Below are positions 15,991 to 25,032 of a DNA stretch of 64,000 nucleotides, piece after piece (position 1 is the stretch's first letter; each line of letters opens with the position of its first letter). The DNA lies in NCBI GenBank assembly GCA_045599005.1, contig JAZRVF010000022.1:1-64000 (forward strand). The letters are read 5' to 3'. Below the pieces are notes generated by a model that saw nothing but the letters and a program-made list of their open reading frames with translations, ran no database searches and was not told where the DNA came from. The DNA comes from Treponema_I sp045599005 (GTDB taxonomy: Bacteria; Spirochaetota; Spirochaetia; Treponematales; Treponemataceae). The position numbers and the translations under genes were made by a program.

Positions 15991-17177
15991 TGAGTGACAG
16001 AGTTTACGAAAATACAAGAGCCGACAGGTTTTCCGAAAAAATGCTTGCAACTCCTCCGTCAGGGATCCGCAAGTTCTTCGACCTGATCATCGGCCGTGAC
16101 GACATTATTTCCCTCGGTGTAGGAGAGCCTGACTTTGCCACACCCTGGTGCATCCGTGAAGAAGCCTACTACCATCTGGAAAAGGGACACACTTCATACA
16201 CTTCCAACTGGGGACTTCTGGCCCTTCGTGAGGAAATCGCAAAATATCAGGCACGTTACGGAATGGATTACAATCCTGCTGATGAGATTCTGATTACAAT
16301 CGGTGTCTCTGAGGCAGTTGACGCTGTTCTCCGCTCAATCCTTAATCCCGGTGATGAAATCATCGTATGTGAGCCCTGTTATGTCTCATATCAGCCGCTG
16401 GCATCTCTTTGTGACACAAAACTTGTCCACCTTGATACATCTGTCAACGGTTTCTATCCCACAGCCGAGCAGCTTGAGGCTGCGATCACTCCAAAGACAA
16501 AGGCAGTGATGATCTGTTCTCCAAGCAATCCTACCGGCCGCATGATTCCCAAAGACGAACTGGAAAAAATCGCTGAAGTCGTGAAAAAACATCAGATCTG
16601 GGTTTTGAGTGACGAGGTTTACTGCGAACTGGTTTACGATGACAACAAACACTGCTCCATCGGTGCTTTTGAGGGAATGAAGCCCTACTCAATCATTTTC
16701 AACGGTTTTTCAAAAGCCTTTGCAATGACCGGATGGCGTATCGGATTTGTATGTGCCCCGAAAGAACTGATGGAACAGGTTGTAAAACTGCACCAGTATT
16801 CAAGCATCTGTGCTCCGATCATGAGTCAGTATGGTGCCATTGAAGGACTCAGAAACGGTGCCGCTGAAGTGGAACGCATGCGTCTCTCTTACCAGCAGCG
16901 CCGCAATCTTATGCAGCATGCTTTCAAAGAGATGGGACTGCCCTGTGCTGAACCGGAAGGCGCTTTCTACATTTTCCCTGACATCCGGCAGACTGGCCTT
17001 TCCAGCGAGGAATTCGCCCAGAAACTGATTGAAGAGTATCAGGTTGCTGTTGTTCCCGGAAATGTTTTCGGTGCGGGTGGTGAAGGATTCATCCGCTGTT
17101 GTTACGCAACAGACATAAACAAGATCAAGATTGCGCTGGATCGGATCCGTGCAATGCTGGAAAAATACCGCAAATGA
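15990..17177 (+). CDS. PLP-dependent aminotransferase, class I/II (AspC/PatA-like)
   Basis: This 395-residue fold-type I aminotransferase has the N-terminal SLGVGEPDFATP motif, SPSNPTGRM for cofactor and substrate binding, LSDEVYCEL, and the Schiff-base Lys in NGFSKAFAMTGWRIGF near residue 240. The Arg near the C-terminus that binds the substrate carboxylate is in GFIRCCYA. Substrates probably include aromatic or aliphatic amino acids or alanine. The pairing with an Lrp-type regulator in an overlapping operon is seen in many fermenters and argues for a role in amino-acid catabolism or balancing. It is coupled by a TAATG overlap to the regulator. Confidence 0.93.
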   Translation: MSDRVYENTRADRFSEKMLATPPSGIRKFFDLIIGRDDIISLGVGEPDFATPWCIREEAYYHLEKGHTSYTSNWGLLALREEIAKYQARYGMDYNPADEILITIGVSEAVDAVLRSILNPGDEIIVCEPCYVSYQPLASLCDTKLVHLDTSVNGFYPTAEQLEAAITPKTKAVMICSPSNPTGRMIPKDELEKIAEVVKKHQIWVLSDEVYCELVYDDNKHCSIGAFEGMKPYSIIFNGFSKAFAMTGWRIGFVCAPKELMEQVVKLHQYSSICAPIMSQYGAIEGLRNGAAEVERMRLSYQQRRNLMQHAFKEMGLPCAEPEGAFYIFPDIRQTGLSSEEFAQKLIEEYQVAVVPGNVFGAGGEGFIRCCYATDINKIKIALDRIRAMLEKYRK

Positions 17178-17204
17178 TTTTCCACTATAGGAGATTGAAT
17201 ACAG

Positions 17205-18776
17205 ATGATTAATTGGGAAAATGCGGATTCTCTGGAATCCTGGAAAAAACTGATGAGCCTGAAAGGTCAGGTTTCTCTTAAAGAAGTCATGAGTGCAGAC
17301 CGTGTTGCTTCCTGTTCTGTCAAAGAGGCAGGCGGACTGACATATAACTATGCTGCGAAACAGGTGAACGCTCAGATTCTTGGCATTATGCAGGAGCTTG
17401 CTGATGAGGCAATGCTTACTGAGAAGTTTGCTGCACTTTACAACGGTGAGATCATCAACACCGGAGAGAACCGCAGAGTTCTGCACCATCTGCTGCGTGG
17501 TCAGCTGGGAAACGATGTTGTCTACGACGGCAAAAATGCCCGCAGTTTCTATGAATCACAGCAGAAGGCAATTGCTGATTTTGCCGCAAAAGTGCATGAC
17601 GGTTCTGTAGCAAATGCAGACGGCGAGAAATTCACGACAGTTGTTCAGATCGGTATCGGCGGTTCTGATCTTGGTCCCCGTGCCATGTACATTGCTCTTG
17701 AAAACTGGGCAAAGAAGAACGGAAAACTCAAGATGAGCGCAAAGTTCATTTCAAATGTTGATCCTGATGACGGTGCTGCCGTATGCGCAAGTGTTGATCT
17801 TGCACACACTCTGTTCATTCTGGTCTCAAAATCAGGAACAACTCAGGAAACACTGGCAAACGAGCTTCTGGTAAAAGATTTTCTCAGAAAAGCCGGTCTC
17901 AATCCTGCAAAACACATGATTGCGGTCACCAGCGAGACAAGTCCTCTTGCAAACAATCCTGAATATCTTGCTTCTTTCTATATTGATGACTTCATCGGCG
18001 GTCGTTTCTCATCAACTTCTGCTGTCGGCGGTGCTGTGCTTTCTCTGGCATTTGGCGGTGATGTTTTTGCTGCTTTCCTGGAAGGCGCACATGCGGAGGA
18101 TAAGCTTGCCTGCGAAAAAGACATTACAAAGAACGGTGCTCTTCTTGACGCACTGATCGGAGTTTATGAACGCAACGCACAGGGGTATCCTTCAACAGCG
18201 ATTCTGCCTTACAGCCAGGCTCTCAGCAGATTCCCCGCCCATCTGCAGCAGGCAGATATGGAATCAAACGGAAAGAGTGTGAACCGTTTCGGAAAACCTG
18301 TTGATTACGTTACAGGTCCGGTGATTTTCGGTGAGCCCGGAACAAACGGACAGCATTCTTTCTATCAGCTTCTGCACCAGGGAACAGACATTGTTCCTCT
18401 GCAGTTCATCGGGTTCAACGACAGCCAGCTTGCAGAAGATGTTGTTGTTGACGGTTCAACAAGTCAGAAGAAACTCTGCGCAAACCTTGCGGCACAGATT
18501 GTTGCCTTCGCATGCGGAAAAACTGATGACAATCCCAACAAATGTTTTGCAGGTGAACGTCCCTCAAGCGTGATCTACGGAGCAACACTTACTCCTGAAT
18601 CACTGGGTGCTCTTCTTGCTCACTTTGAGAATAAAATCATGTTCCAGGGATTTATCTGGAATCTGAACAGCTTTGACCAGGAAGGTGTACAGCTGGGTAA
18701 AAAACTTACAAAAAAAGTTCTTGCCGGCGATATGGGCGACACACTGGCTGCCTACGCAAAAATTCTGGGACTCTGA
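17205..18776 (+). CDS. pgi: glucose-6-phosphate isomerase
   Basis: Pgi interconverts glucose 6-phosphate and fructose 6-phosphate. The 523-residue protein contains QIGIGGSDLGPRAMYIA, LVSKSGTTQETLANE, the active-site GEPGTNGQHSFYQLLHQGTD, and a C-terminal QEGVQLGKKL with the catalytic Lys region. TAGGAG lies before the ATG. It follows the aminotransferase by 27 nt and may be read with it or from its own promoter. A clear terminator follows. It links the amino-sugar and hexose routes to glycolysis. Confidence 0.97.
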   Translation: MINWENADSLESWKKLMSLKGQVSLKEVMSADRVASCSVKEAGGLTYNYAAKQVNAQILGIMQELADEAMLTEKFAALYNGEIINTGENRRVLHHLLRGQLGNDVVYDGKNARSFYESQQKAIADFAAKVHDGSVANADGEKFTTVVQIGIGGSDLGPRAMYIALENWAKKNGKLKMSAKFISNVDPDDGAAVCASVDLAHTLFILVSKSGTTQETLANELLVKDFLRKAGLNPAKHMIAVTSETSPLANNPEYLASFYIDDFIGGRFSSTSAVGGAVLSLAFGGDVFAAFLEGAHAEDKLACEKDITKNGALLDALIGVYERNAQGYPSTAILPYSQALSRFPAHLQQADMESNGKSVNRFGKPVDYVTGPVIFGEPGTNGQHSFYQLLHQGTDIVPLQFIGFNDSQLAEDVVVDGSTSQKKLCANLAAQIVAFACGKTDDNPNKCFAGERPSSVIYGATLTPESLGALLAHFENKIMFQGFIWNLNSFDQEGVQLGKKLTKKVLAGDMGDTLAAYAKILGL

Positions 18777-18807
18777 TTCAGACCTGATTTTACAAAACTG
18801 ACTGATG

Positions 18808-18840
18808 CCGCTGTTCTGATCTGGGACAGCGGTTTTTTTT
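18808..18840 (+). terminator. pgi terminator
   Basis: The stem CCGCTGT (18808-18814) pairs with ACAGCGG (18826-18832) and is followed by eight T. This is a standard rho-independent terminator after pgi. Confidence 0.85.
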
Positions 18841-18858
18841 ACTCAAAAAACACTTCTG

Positions 18859-20169
18859 TCAGAATGGTGCGGGGCAGGTGAAGTGCATCGCCTCTCCGGT
18901 TGCAGGATGTGCAAAACTGATTGAATCGGAATGGAGCATAAGGCGCTGGTTTTCTTTTCTGGTTCCGTACAGTCTGTCGCCGACTATCGGGAATCCAAGG
19001 CCTTTCTCATGGGCGGAATGTACACGCAGCTGATGGGTTCTGCCTGTTTTAGGCTCAAAGCGGATTCTTGTGCAGATTTTCCCTTCAATGCGCTGTGTCT
19101 TCTCAGCGTGCCAGCTGGTGATTCCGATTTTCCCGTAAACCGGATCATAGATCTGCCGGGGTCTGTCATCCGGGTCAAGGCGGAATGGCAGTTCGATTGT
19201 TCCGCCGGTTCCGGGCTGGACAAAGCCGTCTACCAATGCAGTGTAGGTTTTACTGACTGTGCCGGCTTCAAACTGAAGACGCAGATTCCGGTGTGCCTCT
19301 TTTGTGAAAGCCATTACAAGAAGACCGGATGTGTCCATGTCCAGACGGTGTACGGCAGGCTGCTCAATGCAATGCGTGAAAAGACGGCGTACCCGGCTTT
19401 CCGCACAGTCCTTAAGTTCTTCGGTGCGGCCGGGAACAGAGGGCAGACCTGCCTGTTTGTTCACCACGATAATGTGATCATCCCGGTAAACAATGTCCAG
19501 ACCGAGCATTTCCCTGATGACGGGCCCGCACTTCTGGAGGCAGGGCGGGTAAAAGTTTCTGTGGGCTTTGGTGCCGCTCCGGTTTGGCACACCGAAAAAA
19601 AACTCCGCGATGCTTATGGGCCGGATTCCCTGTGAGAAAGCCTGGTTCAGCAGTTTGGGGGCACAGCAGTCTCCTGTGCCAGTTGGCGGAAAACCGGTGC
19701 ATATGCGTTCCATGCCGAAACTTCTGCCGTCTGCGCCCCGGAACCGGTACAGTGCTGTAAGGTTTGCAAGGCTTGTGTGAGAAAGTGCTCTGCGTGCCGC
19801 AAAAGCTTCTGCTGTGTCAATTTCTGTAAGACGGTGGATTTCAGCATCGTAAACCTGTTCCTGCCGGAAATATTCTGCGGCATCAAAACATGGCTCACTC
19901 CAGCCAGGTGCGGAATACATCCCGTTGTAACGGCAGGAGAAGGCTTTAAGAAAAACTGTGCTGCCTGTGGAGTCAATTCCGGCAAGAACACCGAACATCT
20001 GTCCCCGTGCAGGCCCGAAAAGCACATCCGTTGAAAATTCAGGACGGCGTTTCTCCAAGGGCATCTCAAAATCAATGCATCGGTGTGTCTCAAGGTTTGA
20101 GATCAGTTTAAGAGCTTCTGTTCTTGCCGGCTCTTCCGGGAAAGGTGGAAAAATATAGTCAGACTGCAT
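18859..20169 (-). CDS. RluA-family RNA pseudouridine synthase with N-terminal extension
   Basis: The C-terminal ~220 residues are the RluA catalytic domain: IVVNKQAGLPSVPGR, the active-site Asp in AVHRLDMDTSGLLVMA, and GRTHQLRVHSA. The ~200-residue N-terminal part is not a simple S4 domain. It contains TGTGDCCAPKLLNQAFSQGI and IAEFFFG, a feature of a longer RluA subgroup found in several phyla. The target, 23S rRNA or tRNA, cannot be decided here. GGAGA precedes the ATG by 9 nt. The gene is alone on its strand, converging with pgi and divergent from uraA. Confidence 0.9.
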   Translation of the reverse strand: MQSDYIFPPFPEEPARTEALKLISNLETHRCIDFEMPLEKRRPEFSTDVLFGPARGQMFGVLAGIDSTGSTVFLKAFSCRYNGMYSAPGWSEPCFDAAEYFRQEQVYDAEIHRLTEIDTAEAFAARRALSHTSLANLTALYRFRGADGRSFGMERICTGFPPTGTGDCCAPKLLNQAFSQGIRPISIAEFFFGVPNRSGTKAHRNFYPPCLQKCGPVIREMLGLDIVYRDDHIIVVNKQAGLPSVPGRTEELKDCAESRVRRLFTHCIEQPAVHRLDMDTSGLLVMAFTKEAHRNLRLQFEAGTVSKTYTALVDGFVQPGTGGTIELPFRLDPDDRPRQIYDPVYGKIGITSWHAEKTQRIEGKICTRIRFEPKTGRTHQLRVHSAHEKGLGFPIVGDRLYGTRKENQRLMLHSDSISFAHPATGEAMHFTCPAPF

Positions 20170-20215
20170 GAGTCAGTTCTCCGGGAATTCATTCAAAAAT
20201 ATCAAAAAATTTACC

Positions 20216-20245
20216 TTGTCAAAGAAAGATGATTTTTATTATAAT
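20216..20245 (+). promoter_or_regulatory. uraA promoter
   Basis: TTGTCA (20216-20221), 18 nt, TATAAT (20240-20245). The leader of about 40 nt is AT-rich, contains two TTTGCAAA-like words, and carries GGAGGA 9 nt before the ATG. I see no riboswitch or attenuator fold in it. Confidence 0.7.
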
Positions 20246-20293
20246 CGGTTAATTTGCAAATTTTTGCAAAAAAAATTCGGAGGACATTGAATA

Positions 20294-21625
20294 ATGAGTT
20301 CACAGAATGAATTTTATGGACCTCATGACAAACCGCCGTTAAGCAAGTGGATTCCGCTCAGCTTTCAGCACGTTTTTGCCATGTTCGGAGCAACAATCCT
20401 TGTTCCACTTCTGACAGGATTAAGCACATCAACCGCTTTGTTTACAGCCGGAACCGGTACCCTGATCTATATTGCGATCACAGGTGCAAAAGTTCCGGCT
20501 TTTTTAGGCTCATCCTTTGCCTTTATTCCCGCACTGATTGCAATCGGCAGCCAGTATGGGGCTCCCTATGCAATGGGCGGCGCAATTTTTGCAGGTATCT
20601 TCTATGCAATCGTTGCGCTGATCATCAAATTTGCAGGAAAAAAATGGATTGACGTTGCACTGCCACCGGTTGTCATCGGATCAGTAATCATTGTCATCGG
20701 TCTTGGACTTGCTCCTACAGCAATCGGTGAGTTCTTCAACGACCCCGTGACAGGAAACTATTCTCTGATCGCAGCCTGTGTCGCAGCAGTGACACTTGCA
20801 ATCGCAATCATCGCAACAATCTTCTTCAAGGGATTCTTCAACACACTGTCAATCCTGATCGGTCTTATCGGCGGATACATTTTCGCACTGATTATGGGTG
20901 CAATCATGCCGAACTCAGCATGGCACATGGTTGATTTCCAGGCTGTTGCAGATGCTCCCTGGTTCTGCGTGCCTTTCCTTCATTCAGATGAATCACTGGC
21001 CGCAACCGGATTCAAATGGATCGCTCCCAAATTCAATCTGGTTGCTATCCTGACATTTGTTATCGTCTCAATCTCAACAGTATGTGAACACCTGGGCGAT
21101 ACTCTTACAACATCAAAAGTTGTAGGAAAAGATTTCTACAAAGATCCCGGTCTTCACCGCACAATTCTCGGTGATGGTGTTGCCACTGCATGGGCTGCAG
21201 TATGGGGCGGACCGCCGAACACAACATACGGTGAGAACGTCGGTGTAATGGCAATCACAAAAGTTTACTCAGTATGGGTAATCGGTGGTGCTGCTGTGAT
21301 CGCTGTAATCCTTTCATTCTGCGGAAAATTCGGTGCCCTGATTTCTACAATTCCTACACCTGTTCTGGGCGGTATCTGTACTCTGCTGTACGGACTCATC
21401 GCATCAAGCGGTCTCCGCACAATTGTTGACGCAGGTGTTGACTATCAGGACAAACGCAATCTTACAATTTCTTCTGTAATCCTGGTTATGGGAATCGGTG
21501 GAGCATCACTGAACTTTACAATCGGTTCAGACTTCAACTTTGCTCTTGGTGGAGTTGCACTTGCTACAATCGTAGGTGTTATCCTCAACCTGATCATTCC
21601 CCAGACAAAGGGTGCAAAGAAATAA
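20294..21625 (+). CDS. uraA: uracil permease, NCS2 (UraA/xanthine-uracil) family
   Basis: The 443-residue protein has about 14 hydrophobic segments. It opens with SFQHVFAMFGATILVPLLTG, the hallmark of UraA-type nucleobase-proton symporters. The mid-protein STVCEHLGDT segment contains the Glu of the substrate site, and GGPPNTTYGENVGVMAITKV is the second signature. The latter favours uracil over xanthine specificity. It is transcribed alone, with its own promoter and two hairpins downstream. It imports uracil for pyrimidine salvage. Confidence 0.93.
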   Translation: MSSQNEFYGPHDKPPLSKWIPLSFQHVFAMFGATILVPLLTGLSTSTALFTAGTGTLIYIAITGAKVPAFLGSSFAFIPALIAIGSQYGAPYAMGGAIFAGIFYAIVALIIKFAGKKWIDVALPPVVIGSVIIVIGLGLAPTAIGEFFNDPVTGNYSLIAACVAAVTLAIAIIATIFFKGFFNTLSILIGLIGGYIFALIMGAIMPNSAWHMVDFQAVADAPWFCVPFLHSDESLAATGFKWIAPKFNLVAILTFVIVSISTVCEHLGDTLTTSKVVGKDFYKDPGLHRTILGDGVATAWAAVWGGPPNTTYGENVGVMAITKVYSVWVIGGAAVIAVILSFCGKFGALISTIPTPVLGGICTLLYGLIASSGLRTIVDAGVDYQDKRNLTISSVILVMGIGGASLNFTIGSDFNFALGGVALATIVGVILNLIIPQTKGAKK

Positions 21626-21730
21626 ACTGATTTTCCGGACTTTTACGTCCTGAAAGGAAAAATCAAAGAAAACCGCTGTACGGTGCAATGTGAATCCTGT
21701 TCATTTTGTGCTGAATGGCGGTTTTTTTTT
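21626..21730 (+). terminator. uraA downstream hairpins and terminator
   Basis: A first hairpin, GATTTTCC-GGAC with GTCC-tga-aaGGAAAAATC (about 21630-21664), is followed by AAAACCGC (21669-21676) pairing with GCGGTTTT (21718-21725) and then a T-run. The second stem encloses a 41-nt loop, so termination is likely but its strength is uncertain. Confidence 0.6.
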
Positions 21731-21778
21731 GTTGAAAATCATGATAAAATTGCTGGAAACCAAAGTTGGGAGAAAATC

Positions 21779-22447
21779 GTGTTCCAATCTTTTTATGACA
21801 CAATGATTGCCAACAGCCGCTGGATTCTGATTCTTCAGGGCTTGGGCAACACCATACTGATTGCGGTCTGCGCCATTCTGATAGGTACAGTCCTGGGCTG
21901 CATTTTTGCATTGATGAAAGTTTCCGGCAATAAAATCCTTGCCGGCATTGCAAATCTTTATACAACGGTTATCCGCGGTATTCCCCTTGCGACTCAGCTG
22001 ATGATTTTTTATTTCGTGGTTTTTGCCCCGCTTGGACTGGACCGTCTGCTGGTAGCGATCATTGCCTATGGAATCAATTCAGGTGCTTACTGTACGGAGA
22101 TTCTTCGTGCGGGAATCCAGGGTGTTGATGTGGGACAGTCTGAAGCCGGCCGGTCCCTCGGATTAAGCAAAAATCAGACTCTGTTCAAGATCATTCTGCC
22201 TCAGGCAATAAAAACCGCCCTTCCAACTTACGCCAGCGAATTCATTGTCCTGATCAAGGAAACTTCTGTTGCCAGTTTCATAGCCGTCATGGATCTTACA
22301 AAGGCCGGCGACATGATCCGCAATGCCACATACAATGCCTGGTATCCGCTGCTCTCCTGCGCTGTGATTTATCTGTGTCTCACACTTGGGCTTACAAAAC
22401 TGTTCTCAACTCTGGAAAAAAGGATGGCAAAAAGTGATAGAAGTTAA
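21779..22447 (+). CDS. polar amino-acid ABC transporter permease (HisM/GlnP family)
   Basis: The GTG at 21779 is preferred as start: GGGAG lies 6 nt upstream and the protein then opens with FQSFYDTMIANSRWILILQGLGNT, normal for the family. A longer in-frame ATG at 21683 runs through the terminator hairpin and is unlikely. Five membrane segments and the EAA loop (EAGRSLGLSKNQTLFKIILPQ) that contacts the ATPase are visible. It moves a polar amino acid across the inner membrane. The ATPase gene overlaps its end by 14 nt. No periplasmic binding protein is adjacent. Confidence 0.92.
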   Translation: MFQSFYDTMIANSRWILILQGLGNTILIAVCAILIGTVLGCIFALMKVSGNKILAGIANLYTTVIRGIPLATQLMIFYFVVFAPLGLDRLLVAIIAYGINSGAYCTEILRAGIQGVDVGQSEAGRSLGLSKNQTLFKIILPQAIKTALPTYASEFIVLIKETSVASFIAVMDLTKAGDMIRNATYNAWYPLLSCAVIYLCLTLGLTKLFSTLEKRMAKSDRS

Positions 22448-23156
22448 AAATCTTAACAAATCATTCAAGGATCTTCAGGTTCTCAAGGGAATCACAACCA
22501 CAATCAGAAAAGGTGAGAAAGTTGTAGTAATCGGCCCTTCCGGTTCCGGGAAAAGTACTTTTCTGCGCTGTCTTAACCGTCTTGAGGAGCCTACAGGCGG
22601 AACCATCCTGTTTGAGAACACTGATATAACTGATAAAAAATGCAATATCGACCTGCACCGGCAGAAGATGGGAATGGTGTTCCAGCACTTTAACCTTTTT
22701 CCGCATCTTACAGTGATGCAGAACATTACTCTTGCGCCTGTTACTCTGAAGCTGCAGACAAAGGAAGAAGCTGAGAAAAATGCGCTCAGGCTTCTTGAAC
22801 GGGTAGGGCTGGCAGAAAAAGCCGGTGTGTATCCTTCAACCCTTTCCGGCGGTCAGAAGCAGCGCATTGCAATTGTCCGTGCACTGGCAATGAATCCGGA
22901 GGTGATGCTTTTTGACGAACCTACAAGCGCTCTGGATCCGGAAATGGTCGGAGAAGTTCTTGCTGTAATGAAACAGCTTGCGGAAGAAGGCATGACAATG
23001 GTCTGTGTCACTCACGAGATGGGGTTTGCCCGCGAGGTTGCAGACCGGGTGCTTTTTATGTATGACGGAATTATTCTGGAAGAAGGTTCGCCGGAAGAAA
23101 TTTTCAGCAATCCTAAAAACGAACGCACAAAACAGTTCCTGCAGTCTGTGCTGTAA
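22434..23156 (+). CDS. polar amino-acid ABC transporter ATP-binding protein (GlnQ type)
   Basis: Walker A GPSGSGKST, the Q-loop MVFQHFNLFPHLTV, signature LSGGQKQRIAI, Walker B VMLFDEPTSALDPE and the switch His in CVTHEMGFA are all present in 240 residues, the standard GlnQ/HisP size. The GTG at 22434 (VIEVKNLNKSF) is chosen because it starts the usual beta strand and follows an AAGGA; a longer start at 22386 adds residues from another frame of the permease. It overlaps the permease by 14 nt and powers that transporter. Confidence 0.94.
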   Translation: MIEVKNLNKSFKDLQVLKGITTTIRKGEKVVVIGPSGSGKSTFLRCLNRLEEPTGGTILFENTDITDKKCNIDLHRQKMGMVFQHFNLFPHLTVMQNITLAPVTLKLQTKEEAEKNALRLLERVGLAEKAGVYPSTLSGGQKQRIAIVRALAMNPEVMLFDEPTSALDPEMVGEVLAVMKQLAEEGMTMVCVTHEMGFAREVADRVLFMYDGIILEEGSPEEIFSNPKNERTKQFLQSVL

Positions 23157-23190
23157 GAACTGTCATCGGATGCTGGCGGATTGGATGGGC

Positions 23191-23763
23191 TTAGAAACGG
23201 TACATTACACCGCCGGCAAAAAACAGATCCAGTCCTCCGTTTGAACTGGGGAAACGCAGCATGTAGCCCACTTTTACCGGAATGCTGAAGTGGTCAAAAA
23301 GAACGACTTCGTATCCGATTCCGAGACTGATCAGTGCGTCGGTCTCGAATGAAAGGATTTCGTCTCCTCCGCTTTCACCATCTTCCGGATCACTGCGGGT
23401 TCCTGCGGCAATCACGCCCGCGTCCGCAAAAACAAAGAGCGAAGAGGAAATCTTCGGATTGTGCTTCGCCTTGAACATCTGCAACTGGATTCCGATATTG
23501 GCGGCTGCAAGTGTGCTTTCATTTAAAAGGTAACTTTTTGATTCCTCGTAATGCAGATGGATTGAAGTGTCAATACCGATGCCGCCGAACCACTGCTGAT
23601 AACTGAGCCCGATCAGCTGGGCCGGTTCTCCGAGAATGTATTTGAATCCCACCGACCTTGGGGAATCGTCAAAAGGTGTGTTCTCTGCATAGGCAGAAGA
23701 ACCGGCCATAAAAAGTGCAATTGCTGCAATCAGAACCAGTGTTTTTCTTGAAAAAATTTTCAT
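23191..23763 (-). CDS. small outer-membrane beta-barrel-like protein, paralogue 4
   Basis: This 190-residue protein has a signal peptide (MKIFSRK then LVLIAAIALFMAGSSAYA) and alternating hydrophobic strands. It ends in GGVMYRF, an aromatic C-terminus of the type recognised by the BAM machinery. It shares with the next three upstream genes the motifs LIGLSYQQWFGGIGID, LFVFADAGV, LFDHFSIPVKVGYMLRFP and the YRF end. It is the last of four tandem paralogues on this strand. I know of no named function. It is either a small porin-like barrel or a surface protein. GAGGAC precedes the ATG. Confidence 0.75.
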   Translation of the reverse strand: MKIFSRKTLVLIAAIALFMAGSSAYAENTPFDDSPRSVGFKYILGEPAQLIGLSYQQWFGGIGIDTSIHLHYEESKSYLLNESTLAAANIGIQLQMFKAKHNPKISSSLFVFADAGVIAAGTRSDPEDGESGGDEILSFETDALISLGIGYEVVLFDHFSIPVKVGYMLRFPSSNGGLDLFFAGGVMYRF

Positions 23764-23797
23764 TGTGTCCTCTTATATAAAAAAAATCATTAGCGAA

Positions 23798-24301
23798 TCA
23801 GAAGCGGTACAGAAGACCGCCGGAATATGAAAAGGAAACTGTGGTATCTTTCGGGAAAACCGCAGTGTAACCGATTTTTACCGGAACAGAAAAATGGTCA
23901 AAGCAGATTATCTCAAAACCGATTCCTGCTCCCGCCATACAGTTTGTCATTTCAGTCCCGCTGTCAGTTGTGATGTACAGACCTGCATCGGCCCAGACAA
24001 ACAGCTCGGAGGAAAGGACCTCATTGTGTTTTGCCTGGTAGAATGACTTCTGGATTCCCCCAAGCACAGCAAACTCAGAATCAAATGTCATGTCCAGATC
24101 AACATGAAAACTGAAATCTCCGATCCACTGCTGATAAGTCAGTCCTCCTGAGACAAATGCCGGCCCAAGACAGTATGAGAATCCCAGTGCCTTTGTGTAC
24201 TCACCTGATGACGTATTATCTTCTGCGGAAACAGAAGAAACTGAAAAAAACAGAGAAAAAACCGCAATCAAAAGAATGATTTTCTTTGAAGCAATTTTCA
24301 T
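23798..24301 (-). CDS. small outer-membrane beta-barrel-like protein, paralogue 3
   Basis: The 167 residues begin with a signal peptide (MKIASKKIILLIAVFSLFF) and end in SGGLLYRF. Shared motifs are LGFSYCLGPAFVSGGL, TYQQWIGDFSF, SELFVWADAGLY, GFEIICFDHFSVPVKIGYT and AVFP. It is the paralogue closest to its downstream neighbour, 34 nt away. GGAGG precedes the ATG. Spacing and shared motifs suggest tandem duplication followed by divergence. Confidence 0.75.
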   Translation of the reverse strand: MKIASKKIILLIAVFSLFFSVSSVSAEDNTSSGEYTKALGFSYCLGPAFVSGGLTYQQWIGDFSFHVDLDMTFDSEFAVLGGIQKSFYQAKHNEVLSSELFVWADAGLYITTDSGTEMTNCMAGAGIGFEIICFDHFSVPVKIGYTAVFPKDTTVSFSYSGGLLYRF

Positions 24302-24397
24302 GAAAAACCTCCTGAATCAGTAAACCGAAGCCGCATCAGCAGCCTGCGGTTTACAACCTTTTTATTTGATGGATTCTGTCTGAACCTCAGGTCGGAA

Positions 24398-24958
24398 TCA
24401 GAATCTGTATTGCAATCCGCTGCAGGTTGTGAACGCAATCTGTGTGTTAAGCGGAAAAATTGCTCTGTAGCCGATTTTAATCATCGCAGAAAGATGATCC
24501 ATGAACACAATATCAAGTCCAAGACCTGTGCCCAGAATAAAACCGGAAGGTGTAATCTCCGGATAACCTGAATCCTCGAGGATAGTAACGTTGCGATATC
24601 CGCCTTCGTACCAGAAAAACAGCATTGAATCAACGTATTCATCGATTTTCTCGTTTTTCATATGAAAGGAGGCTTCTGCAATCGGATGTTCTGCTCCCGC
24701 TGTGAATTCCATTATTCCCCGGAATCTGTTTCCTGTATAAAGATTTAACGAAGCATTTAAACCGATATTTTCGAAAAGATGACGATAGAATAGCCCTTCT
24801 GTATACTGATCCGTTTCGTTGAATACAGTGTTGTAACCAAGTGTGGAAGGATATCTGCTGAAGACTGATTCTCTTCCTTCCTCGGCAGAAAGAGATGCTG
24901 ACAGAACAGTCATGGTGACCAGAGCGCATGTAATCAGTTTTTTTAGGGAATTTGTCAT
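24398..24958 (-). CDS. small outer-membrane beta-barrel-like protein, paralogue 2
   Basis: This 186-residue protein has a signal peptide (SLKKLITCALVTMTVLSASLSAEE) and the family end CSGLQYRF. It is the most divergent of the four. The QQWIGDF motif is replaced by FYRHLFENIGLNASL, but MLFFWYEGGY, GLGLDIVFMDHLSAMIKIGYRAIFP and the aromatic end align with the others. GAGGT precedes the ATG. A role in the outer membrane is inferred from the signal peptide and end motif only. Confidence 0.72.
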   Translation of the reverse strand: MTNSLKKLITCALVTMTVLSASLSAEEGRESVFSRYPSTLGYNTVFNETDQYTEGLFYRHLFENIGLNASLNLYTGNRFRGIMEFTAGAEHPIAEASFHMKNEKIDEYVDSMLFFWYEGGYRNVTILEDSGYPEITPSGFILGTGLGLDIVFMDHLSAMIKIGYRAIFPLNTQIAFTTCSGLQYRF

Positions 24959-25032
24959 AAATACCTCACGTATATTTTAACCCGCGGCATTGAAAAAAAG
25001 CCGTAAAAATTGGAGAAATGCTGGAAAACCTG

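Noticed and set aside
20246..20293. Purine riboswitch or PyrR attenuator upstream of uraA
   Set aside because: The leader is only about 40 nt, AT-rich, and lacks the paired stems such elements need.
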